A DNA stretch of 5,492 nt from contig DNTA01000318.1 of NCBI GenBank assembly GCA_003500135.1, positions 1 through 5,492 of the forward strand, given 5' to 3'. Every line of letters starts with the position of its first letter. Within the stretch, counting starts at the first letter, position 1. Under the pieces are notes generated by a model. That model did no database searches, was not told the origin of the DNA, and saw nothing but the letters and a program-made list of their open reading frames with translations. The position numbers and the translations under genes were made by a program. Below, piece by piece: positions 1 to 5,492 of this stretch. The DNA comes from Cytophagales bacterium. GTDB taxonomy: Bacteria; Bacteroidota; Bacteroidia; Cytophagales; Cyclobacteriaceae.

Positions 1-40
1 ACCAGTAGAACCAATTTTATTAAGTCGGTTTGAAGCCTGA
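1..40 (+). CDS. Possible 3' end of an upstream gene (partial)
   Basis: The frame beginning at base 2 is open from the window edge to a TGA at 38-40 and reads PVEPILLSRFEA. That would be an ordinary C-terminus ending 10 bases before the ATG of the next gene, which would suit an operon. A second frame is also open, to a TGA at 31-33 (TSRTNFIKSV), so the assignment is a guess from only 12 codons. No function can be proposed. Confidence 0.25.
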   Translation, partial: PVEPILLSRFEA

Positions 41-50
41 ACTTCAATAT

Positions 51-1385
51 ATGAAAGAAATTGTAATAATTGGGAACGGCATAGCGGGCATCACCGCCGC
101 ACGGCACATCAGGAAGAGAAGTGATCACAGAATAATTGTGATTTCTGCAGAAACGGATCATTTTTTCTCCAGAACTGCGCTGATGTATGTTTACATGGGC
201 CATATGAAATATAAACATATCAAACCATATGAAGACTGGTTCTGGGACAAAAATCGTATTGAACTGCTTCGCGATCATGTCGAGAAAGTGGATTTTATAA
301 ATAAAAAGCTTCATCTGCAAAAGGGAGGATCTGTTTCCTATGACCAGTTAATACTTGCCACGGGATCTAAGTCCAACTTTTTCGATTGGCCCGGGCAGGA
401 CCTGACCGGTGTTCAGGGGCTTTTTAGCTACCAGGACCTGGAAAAAATGGAAGCCAACACAGTAAATGTTAAAGAAGCCGTAGTGGTAGGTGGTGGCCTC
501 ATTGGTATTGAAATGGCGGAAATGCTCCTTTCCAGAAATATTAAAGTTACCTTTCTGGTACGAGAGACCAGCTTTTGGAATAATGTGCTTCCACAGGAAG
601 AGTCAGAAATGATCAACCGGCATATTCTAAGGCGCCATGTAGACCTAAAACTTGAAACGGAACTAAAAGCCATAAAGGGAAATGAATATGGCCGGGTTAC
701 TGATGTGGTTACTAATAATGATGAGCACATCCCCTGCCAGTTTGTAGGAATTACCGTAGGCGTCCACCCTAATGTCGGTTTCCTGAGAAATACAGACCTG
801 GAAATAGACAAGGGAATATTGGTGGATGATTACCTGCAAACCAATATTCCTGATGTATTTGCCATTGGAGACTGCGCACAGGTCAGGAACCCGAAAGCAG
901 GTAGAAAACCAATTGAACCGGTATGGTACACGGGAAGAATTATGGGACACACGCTGGCCAAAACACTTACTGGTGAAAAAAACCCATATAATCCTGGTAA
1001 TTGGTTCAATTCCGCCAAATTCTTTGATATAGAATACCAGGTGTACGGCGAAATTAAAAACAACCCCGATGAAACTGTTGACCATTTATTTTGGATGCAC
1101 AAGGATGGAGAAAAATCTATCCGGATTGCTTTTGATAAGAAAAGCCGCAGGGTTTTGGGCTTTAATTTAATGGGTGTGCGCTACCGGCACGAGATATGTG
1201 ATCAATGGATCAATGAAGAGGCTCGTATTGAAGAAATATTGCCCGACCTCAAGGCGGCCAATTTCGATCCGGAGTTTTACTCTGCTTATGAAAAAGCACT
1301 GGTTGAGCAATTCAACAAAAGGTTTCCCGAGCATCAGGTCACTCTTAAAACTAAAAGAGGCCTTTTTTCCACATTTTTCAACTAA
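51..1385 (+). CDS. NAD(P)H/FAD-dependent oxidoreductase (Pyr_redox_2 type, NirB/rubredoxin-reductase-like)
   Basis: This is a soluble cytoplasmic two-dinucleotide-fold flavoprotein of 444 residues that should move electrons from NAD(P)H through FAD to a protein or small acceptor. The first Rossmann motif GNGIAG (residues 8-13) binds FAD. The ATG at 103-105 is the usual Pyr_redox strand turn. A second Rossmann motif, GGGLIG (147-152), binds NAD(P)H. AIGDCAQ (271-277) is the second FAD contact. Residues from about 310 to 444 form a C-terminal domain of the dimerisation type. There is no CxxC redox disulfide (the only cysteines are C229, C274 and C383), so it is not a thioredoxin-reductase or lipoamide-dehydrogenase type. 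I chose the ATG at 51 because the first beta strand starts directly after it; an in-frame TTG at 30 would add only seven residues. The gene ends 6 bases before the membrane Fe-S gene, which suggests an operon and that the Fe-S protein is its electron partner. The family call is firm; the substrate is unknown. Confidence 0.9.
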   Translation: MKEIVIIGNGIAGITAARHIRKRSDHRIIVISAETDHFFSRTALMYVYMGHMKYKHIKPYEDWFWDKNRIELLRDHVEKVDFINKKLHLQKGGSVSYDQLILATGSKSNFFDWPGQDLTGVQGLFSYQDLEKMEANTVNVKEAVVVGGGLIGIEMAEMLLSRNIKVTFLVRETSFWNNVLPQEESEMINRHILRRHVDLKLETELKAIKGNEYGRVTDVVTNNDEHIPCQFVGITVGVHPNVGFLRNTDLEIDKGILVDDYLQTNIPDVFAIGDCAQVRNPKAGRKPIEPVWYTGRIMGHTLAKTLTGEKNPYNPGNWFNSAKFFDIEYQVYGEIKNNPDETVDHLFWMHKDGEKSIRIAFDKKSRRVLGFNLMGVRYRHEICDQWINEEARIEEILPDLKAANFDPEFYSAYEKALVEQFNKRFPEHQVTLKTKRGLFSTFFN

Positions 1386-1391
1386 GCTGCC

Positions 1392-3143
1392 ATGAAGAAA
1401 AAAATAAAATATTTCGGTTTGATCGTTTTAATGGTCGGGTTTACCACCTGGATAGTAAGCCTGTCACAAAGCAGGTACCGCTTATCCGAAAGCATCATTA
1501 AAGAGCAGGTCAACGACTCACTAAAGTTGCATACGCTTCTCAAGGAGTCCGAAAAGCTGATTGACAAAAACTTTTCAAGCAACATAAAATTTGTCGGTCA
1601 GATTCGAAATGCCCTGAAAGCATCCAACGAATCAATTGTAAGCAGTTATTCCATACCAGAAAACGTAGCAACCACCTTAGCTCAAAAATCTAAACTTAAC
1701 GGCCAATGGGTTTACAAAAGTGAAGCGATAACAAGTTTGACAATTTCGGAGTGGCAAAAAAAGCAGTTGGATGATTATACCAATTGGATGGAAGGCAAAA
1801 CCTATGACCAGGAAAATGCCCTTACAGAGCAGTTGGCCTCAGCGATTAGCAATATCAATGGTCAGATCAAATACCAAAAAGGTTTTGACGACTACGCCAT
1901 GGACAACCTGACTTTCTGGCTAACCAAAAAATCCAGTTTTGGGGCCTTACCGCAACACAGCTGGTTGTACTTCTTTTTAAGTATTGGCCTGATAATTATC
2001 GGTTCCATACTTTATTTCTACGGTGATTTTGCAGGCGCCACCGTGGGCATAAAACACAATAACATATATCACAATGCTACCACAAATGTAGGTTGGTTGG
2101 GCATTCTGGTAGGGGTGTTTATGATTGGCTTTTATGTAGTACTCTATTTTTATCCGGAATATCTGACCAATTGGGTGATCATGGTAGATCCACTGAGTCG
2201 AATGCTAAACGGAGGAGAAGCCAGCCACTGGTTTTTATATGGATTTCTGTATACACTTGCCGTGCTGGTTATGGGCATTCGTATGTTCTATAAGTATCGC
2301 CACAACCGTTATCATTTGATCCGAACCGGCTCGGTAATGTTTTTCCAGTTGGCATTTGCCTTTATTATCCCTGAAATTCTGATTGCCCTGAACAAACCGG
2401 GGTACGATTTCAAAAATATCTGGCCTTTGGACTATGACTTCTTTTACAGCTATAACCTGGAACAACTCATGGCTTCAGGCGCTTTGGGATGGTTCATGTT
2501 GTTCTGGGGTTTGGCGCTGGTCATTGTAGCGGTACCGTTGATCACTTATTTCCTGGGGAAGAGGTGGTATTGTTCGTGGGTTTGTGGTTGTGGTGGCCTG
2601 GCCGAAAACCTGGGTGATCCGTACCGGCAACTTTCCGACAAATCACTTAAAGCCTGGAAAATTGAGCGATGGCTGGTACATGGCGTGTTGGTTTTTGCCT
2701 TCGTCAATACCGGGGCAGTTTTATACACCTATTTCACAGAAAGCTATTCATTACTCGGAGTACAAACATCCGACATCAAAACTTCCTATGGTTTTTTGAT
2801 CAGCTCCATCTTTGCCGGGGTTGTCGGCACTGGTTTTTACCCTTTGATGGGTAATCGCGTTTGGTGCCGGTTTGGTTGTCCATTGGCCGCATATCTTGGT
2901 ATTGTACAGCGTTTCAAATCACGTTTTCGGATCACTACCAATGGTGGCCAGTGTATTTCTTGCGGTAACTGCTCTACCTATTGCGAAATGGGGATCGATG
3001 TGAAATGGTATGCCCAGAGGGGACAAAACATAGTCAGAGCCTCGTGTGTGGGTTGCGGGGTTTGTTCTGCCGTATGCCCCAGAGGTGTTTTGCGACTTGA
3101 AAATGGCAAGGAGCAGGGAAGGATCGGGTTAGCCAAATTTTAA
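1392..3143 (+). CDS. Membrane-bound 4Fe-4S electron-transfer protein (NosR/NapH/CcoG-like)
   Basis: This 583-residue inner-membrane protein probably carries electrons between a cytoplasmic donor and quinone or a periplasmic acceptor. Helix 1 (about 6-24) is followed by an extracytoplasmic domain of about 165 residues (25-189) with no cysteine. Seven more helices follow, near 190-210, 234-256, 278-299, 312-333, 363-388, 427-447 and 464-484. The basic segment KYRHNRYHLIR after helix 4 and KRW after helix 6 place the cysteine motifs in the cytoplasm. The motifs are C394-x3-C398-G-C400 after helix 6, CRFGCP (C492, C496) after helix 8, and two ferredoxin motifs: C521/524/527/531, whose last Cys is followed by Glu rather than Pro, and C552/555/558/562, with Pro. 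All 13 cysteines of the protein lie in these four motifs. The architecture matches NosR, NapH and CcoG, but there is no recognisable FMN-binding domain as in NosR. The start follows the preceding stop by 6 bases, so translation is probably coupled to the flavoprotein gene. The family is clear; the exact pathway is inferred only. Confidence 0.9.
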   Translation: MKKKIKYFGLIVLMVGFTTWIVSLSQSRYRLSESIIKEQVNDSLKLHTLLKESEKLIDKNFSSNIKFVGQIRNALKASNESIVSSYSIPENVATTLAQKSKLNGQWVYKSEAITSLTISEWQKKQLDDYTNWMEGKTYDQENALTEQLASAISNINGQIKYQKGFDDYAMDNLTFWLTKKSSFGALPQHSWLYFFLSIGLIIIGSILYFYGDFAGATVGIKHNNIYHNATTNVGWLGILVGVFMIGFYVVLYFYPEYLTNWVIMVDPLSRMLNGGEASHWFLYGFLYTLAVLVMGIRMFYKYRHNRYHLIRTGSVMFFQLAFAFIIPEILIALNKPGYDFKNIWPLDYDFFYSYNLEQLMASGALGWFMLFWGLALVIVAVPLITYFLGKRWYCSWVCGCGGLAENLGDPYRQLSDKSLKAWKIERWLVHGVLVFAFVNTGAVLYTYFTESYSLLGVQTSDIKTSYGFLISSIFAGVVGTGFYPLMGNRVWCRFGCPLAAYLGIVQRFKSRFRITTNGGQCISCGNCSTYCEMGIDVKWYAQRGQNIVRASCVGCGVCSAVCPRGVLRLENGKEQGRIGLAKF

Positions 3144-3150
3144 ATTGAAG

Positions 3151-3183
3151 ATCAATTAGTGTGTATTTCAAGGTGGAATTGAT
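3151..3183. repeat. AT-rich inverted repeat in the spacer before the TPR gene
   Basis: The 71-base spacer (3144-3214) holds ATCAATT at 3151-3157 and its inverse AATTGAT at 3177-3183, separated by 19 bases. A further AATTGA at 3143-3148 overlaps the preceding stop codon and can also pair with TCAATT at 3152-3157 around a 3-base loop. The stems are weak and no T-run follows, so this is not a convincing terminator. It could be an operator or chance in AT-rich DNA. I see no clear Bacteroidota promoter (TTTG / TAnnTTTG) in the spacer. Confidence 0.25.
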
Positions 3184-3207
3184 TAACTTTTAGGTTCCAT
3201 CAAAATG

Positions 3208-3214
3208 TAAAATA
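3208..3214 (+). promoter_or_regulatory. TAAAATA leader motif ahead of the TPR lipoprotein start
   Basis: There is no Shine-Dalgarno sequence before the ATG at 3215. An A-rich TAAAATA directly precedes it, like the TAAAA-type initiation context described for Bacteroidota. A minimal ATG-TAA (3205-3210) sits just upstream in another frame; its TAA is the beginning of this motif. The signal peptide that starts at 3215 supports that codon as the true start. Confidence 0.35.
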
Positions 3215-4825
3215 ATGCAATTCCATCGTTTTGTTTTATTTGGTTTCGCTCTACTAATTATTTGTGCAGGCTGTAATCAAAAAAAAGTATCCGAGAGTGA
3301 AGCCCACCTGGGTAAGGCCGACCTCGTGATAAGTGGCAATGAAGAAGCCAAAGCACATTTTAACAAGGGCCTGCTACTATTGCACAGTTTTGAATATTTT
3401 GATGCGCGAGAAGCTTTTATTGCCGCACAAAAAGCAGACCCCAGCTGCAGCATGGCGTATTGGGGTGAAGCCATGACACATCACTGGTCATTATGGTCGA
3501 ATCAGAAAACAGAGGAAGCCCGGGCCGCACTTAAAAAGCTGGGGGCATCACCGGAATCAAGACAGGAAAAAGCAAACAAACCGATAGAAAAAGATTTTTT
3601 AAAGGGAGCAGATGTTTTGTTCTTTGGTTCTGAACTGAAGCAGGAAAGAGATAAGAAATACGCGGAATACATGGCCGGGATGCATGAAAAATATCCTGAA
3701 AACCAGGATGTGGCCGCCTTTTATGCGCTTTCACTTCTTGGATCAGTTTCTTCCGGCAGAGATGAGAAAGTGTTTGGTAAAGCCGCTAAAATAGCTGAGG
3801 GCATATTGCAGGAAAACCCGGAACATCCCGGCGCACTCCATTACCTCATTCACTCATATGACGATCCCGATCATGCCAAAAAAGCCCTGGATGCTGCGTA
3901 TAGTTATGCAAAAACAGCCCCGGATGCTGCACATGCCCTGCATATGCCGTCCCATATTTTTGTTGCACTAGGTATGTGGGATGAGGTGGTCCGATCCAAT
4001 ATTGATTCATATGGCGCCAGTATAACCCGCATGCAACAAAAGGAACTCGACAATGATGCCAGAAGTTACCACGCGCTTCACTGGCTTTTGTATGGCTACC
4101 TCCAAAAAAAGAACTATTCAGAGGCTGAGAACATCATGAGAGACATGGATAAATATACTCATGAAAAGCCTTCCAAGCGTGCGAGGGCGTATCATGTGGC
4201 TATGAAAGGCGCTTTTCTGGCTGAAACCGGACAGTGGGGCAGCGACATTGGCAAAATGAATGTGAAGACAGACGATCTGAACCTCATGATAAGGGCTCAA
4301 AATAGTTTTAATCAGGCTATGGTGGCCGCTCATGAAAAAGATTGGACGGAATTTGAAAAAATAATTGATACACTTTCTGCAAAAATTGAAAAAGCTCAAT
4401 TAATGGCTACCACAGCTAATATAAGTGTTTGTAGCAATGGAGGATTTACCTCACGCCCTGCCAATCAACTGGATGTCGATCGATCAAAAGTTGTTTTATA
4501 TGAGCTGCAAGCCATTAATGCTATGGAAAAAAAGGAAATCGAGAAAGTTGATCGCTTGCTATCCAAAGCCTCAGAACTGGAGAGTGGTACAAGTTACATG
4601 TACGGGCCACCCGAAATTGTGATGCCCTCTTACGAGCTCTACGGCCAGTGGCTGCTGGAGCAAAACCGGTATGAAGAAGCATTAAATCAATTTGAACTGT
4701 CACTCGAAAGGGGGCCTAATCGTGCTAATGCTTTGCAGGGAAAACTAAATGCCCTTGCCAATATGGGCCGGGATGATGAAAAGGAAGAGCTGGCCAGATT
4801 TTATGCTCAAATGATAAGCTCATAA
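3215..4825 (+). CDS. TPR-repeat lipoprotein of unknown function
   Basis: This 536-residue protein begins with a lipoprotein signal peptide: a basic start (H4, R5), a hydrophobic core at 6-16, and C17-A-G-C20, with C20 the likely lipidated residue. Cys at the -3 position of the lipobox is unusual but tolerable. It is therefore probably anchored to the periplasmic face of a membrane. TPR-like helical repeats are visible at about 45-78 (AHFNKGLLLLHSFEYFDAR onward, then DPSCSMAYWGEAM), 282-312 and 472-505 (ELYGQWLLEQNRYEEALNQF onward). The middle is rich in histidine in conserved-looking phrases: HPGALHYLIHSYDDPDH (204-220), HALHMPSHIF (240-249) and SYHALHW (284-290). The YWGEAMTHHWSLW and ALHMPSHIF phrases are typical of a widespread bacterial TPR family of about 500-600 residues with no function I can name. 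TPRs usually hold protein partners; the histidines may bind metal or simply pack the helices. It lies 71 bases after the Fe-S gene and may or may not share its transcript. It converges with dps. Confidence 0.88.
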   Translation: MQFHRFVLFGFALLIICAGCNQKKVSESEAHLGKADLVISGNEEAKAHFNKGLLLLHSFEYFDAREAFIAAQKADPSCSMAYWGEAMTHHWSLWSNQKTEEARAALKKLGASPESRQEKANKPIEKDFLKGADVLFFGSELKQERDKKYAEYMAGMHEKYPENQDVAAFYALSLLGSVSSGRDEKVFGKAAKIAEGILQENPEHPGALHYLIHSYDDPDHAKKALDAAYSYAKTAPDAAHALHMPSHIFVALGMWDEVVRSNIDSYGASITRMQQKELDNDARSYHALHWLLYGYLQKKNYSEAENIMRDMDKYTHEKPSKRARAYHVAMKGAFLAETGQWGSDIGKMNVKTDDLNLMIRAQNSFNQAMVAAHEKDWTEFEKIIDTLSAKIEKAQLMATTANISVCSNGGFTSRPANQLDVDRSKVVLYELQAINAMEKKEIEKVDRLLSKASELESGTSYMYGPPEIVMPSYELYGQWLLEQNRYEEALNQFELSLERGPNRANALQGKLNALANMGRDDEKEELARFYAQMISS

Positions 4826-4853
4826 AAACACCCCCGAGAACATTCCCGGGGGT
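4824..4853 (-). terminator. Rho-independent terminator of dps
   Basis: A perfect 7-bp G+C-rich stem (ACCCCCG at 4830-4836 with CGGGGGT at 4847-4853) encloses a 10-base loop. Read on the - strand, the hairpin is followed by a G and then five T's (complement of 4824-4828), which makes it a good intrinsic terminator for the dps transcript. On the + strand only ATCAGTC follows, with no T-run, so for the TPR gene it can at most act as an end-of-message hairpin. The T-run overlaps the stop codon of the TPR gene. Confidence 0.75.
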
Positions 4854-4884
4854 ATCAGTCAAAATAAACGTTTGTCTGAAACAG

Positions 4885-5361
4885 TTATCTATTCATGTAT
4901 GCTGAGTACATCCAAACCGTTTTTTCCTGTTCACGAATGTAGTCGCTCATCAAAGCATTTGTGCCTTCATCGTCGATCTCTCCCGACAGGTCAAGAATTT
5001 CTCTCTGCTTCACGATTAAAATTTTAAAGGCTTCCAGTATTTCTTCTATAGCCTTTTTACCATTATTCACTTCCTGGCTTTCCTTAATTTCTGAAATTTT
5101 CAGGTAGTCGGTAAATTTATGGGTTGGCGACTGATCAAGCGTAAGAATGCGTTCGGCTATCTCATCGATCTTTTCAAAAAGGTCGTTATACAGTTCTTCG
5201 AATTTTTCGTGTAGTTCAAAAAACTTCTCCCCTTTTATATTCCAGTGATATCCACGTGCATTTTGATAAAAAACAGAATAGTTGGCCAGTAGATCGCTAA
5301 GCTTTTCCGCCAGGTTTTTTGATTTGGAAACATCAAGACCTATTGCATTTAAATTTTCCAT
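4885..5361 (-). CDS. dps: Dps-family ferritin-like protein (DNA protection / iron storage)
   Basis: This 158-residue protein has the usual length for a Dps subunit. Dps forms a 12-subunit cytoplasmic shell that oxidises Fe(II), preferably with hydrogen peroxide, and stores the iron, so limiting Fenton damage; some members also coat DNA. The inter-subunit ferroxidase site is complete: H39, H51, D66 and E70 have exactly the spacing of the Listeria ferritin-like site (H31, H43, D58, E62), within the signature HWNIKGEKFFELHEKFEELY and then DEIAER. The C-terminal helix carries EKTVWMYSAYM (146-156) with the expected Trp. The N-terminus is short with only a few lysines and there is no long basic tail, so strong DNA binding is not assured. 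There are no cysteines. The ATG at 5361-5359 precedes the first recognisable helix. The gene is transcribed alone, converges on the TPR gene with 59 bases between stop codons, and has its own terminator. Peroxide or stationary-phase control is typical of the family, but I see no recognisable OxyR or PerR site. Confidence 0.95.
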   Translation of the reverse strand: MENLNAIGLDVSKSKNLAEKLSDLLANYSVFYQNARGYHWNIKGEKFFELHEKFEELYNDLFEKIDEIAERILTLDQSPTHKFTDYLKISEIKESQEVNNGKKAIEEILEAFKILIVKQREILDLSGEIDDEGTNALMSDYIREQEKTVWMYSAYMNR

Positions 5362-5370
5362 ATTTTTTTA
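5362..5370 (-). promoter_or_regulatory. A-rich initiation leader of dps
   Basis: Read on the - strand, the bases directly before the dps ATG are TAAAAAAAT, with no Shine-Dalgarno sequence. This is the A-rich start context common in Bacteroidota and resembles the TAAAATA before the TPR gene. The promoter should lie further upstream (5371-5492 on the - strand), but I cannot place -33/-7 elements there with confidence. Confidence 0.35.
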
Positions 5371-5380
5371 GTTTTAATTG

Positions 5381-5492
5381 TTACAGGTTGTTGTCATTAA
5401 TTGGTAAATAAATGGCGTAGATGTTATAGCTTTTTTTGGGAAGGGGGAAGGCATCAACTCTTTTTTCGGGGCGGAATTGAGGCAAGGGGCAA
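5381..5492 (-). CDS. Possible C-terminal end of a - strand gene upstream of dps (partial, doubtful)
   Basis: On the - strand one frame is open from the window edge to a TAA at 5383-5381 and would end in the residues SYNIYAIYLPINDNNL. A second - strand frame is open over nearly the same stretch to a TAA at 5376-5374, so the lack of stops is weak evidence. The + strand has stops in this segment. It may equally be a non-coding dps promoter region. No family is recognised. Confidence 0.18.
   Translation of the reverse strand, partial: CPLPQFRPEKRVDAFPLPKKSYNIYAIYLPINDNNL

Noticed and set aside
30..50. TTG start at position 30 for the flavoprotein gene, giving seven extra residues
   Set aside because: The first beta strand and GxGxxG motif follow directly after the ATG at 51, as is usual for the family; the extra residues add nothing and the TTG overlaps the possible end of an upstream gene.
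428..1102. Several open frames of 90-140 codons on the opposite strand of the flavoprotein gene
   Set aside because: They are antisense to a well-supported gene, show no recognisable domains, and have the composition expected of shadow frames.
2031..2042. AGAT in the Fe-S membrane protein (residues 214-217) as an FMN attachment motif
   Set aside because: It lies in the short cytoplasmic loop after helix 2, outside any FMN-bind domain, and lacks the preceding Ser/Thr and the usual surroundings.
4866..4884. AAACGTTT palindrome and the nearby CTGAAACAG between the hairpin and dps
   Set aside because: Both are very short, lie downstream of the dps stop rather than in a promoter, and are expected by chance in AT-rich DNA.
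5362..5492. OxyR or PerR operator upstream of dps
   Set aside because: No inverted repeat matching either known box was found by eye; the region is only AT-rich with homopolymer runs.

Overview
The window looks like part of a Bacteroidota chromosome, possibly a marine or soil Cytophagales/Flavobacteriia-like lineage. This is inferred from three things: moderate G+C with AT-rich spacers, no recognisable Shine-Dalgarno sequences ahead of any gene (A-rich, TAAAA-like leaders instead), and proteins that resemble families common in that phylum. No genus can be named from the sequence alone. There is no sign of insertion sequences, phage genes, CRISPR arrays, rRNA or tRNA.

Layout: positions 1-40 may hold the last codons of an upstream gene. 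Two genes in close tandem follow on the + strand: a soluble FAD/NAD(P)H oxidoreductase (51-1385) and, 6 bases later, an eight-helix membrane iron-sulfur protein of the NosR/NapH/CcoG type with two [4Fe-4S] ferredoxin motifs (1392-3143). After a 71-base spacer comes a TPR-repeat lipoprotein (3215-4825) with a histidine-rich central section. A strong G+C hairpin (4830-4853) lies between this gene and a convergent Dps-family ferritin-like gene on the - strand (4885-5361). The last 131 bases are the dps upstream region, possibly overlapping the end of another - strand gene.

How the genes may work together: the first two probably form one operon. The flavoprotein could take electrons from NAD(P)H and pass them to the cytoplasmic Fe-S clusters of the membrane protein, which could relay them to quinone or a periplasmic acceptor. 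The electron donor and acceptor are not visible here. Dps is a separate transcription unit that oxidises and stores iron and protects against peroxide. The TPR lipoprotein belongs to a recognisable family without a known function as far as I can say. The most interesting item is the oxidoreductase/Fe-S membrane pair. Nothing in the window clearly amounts to a new defence or mobile system.
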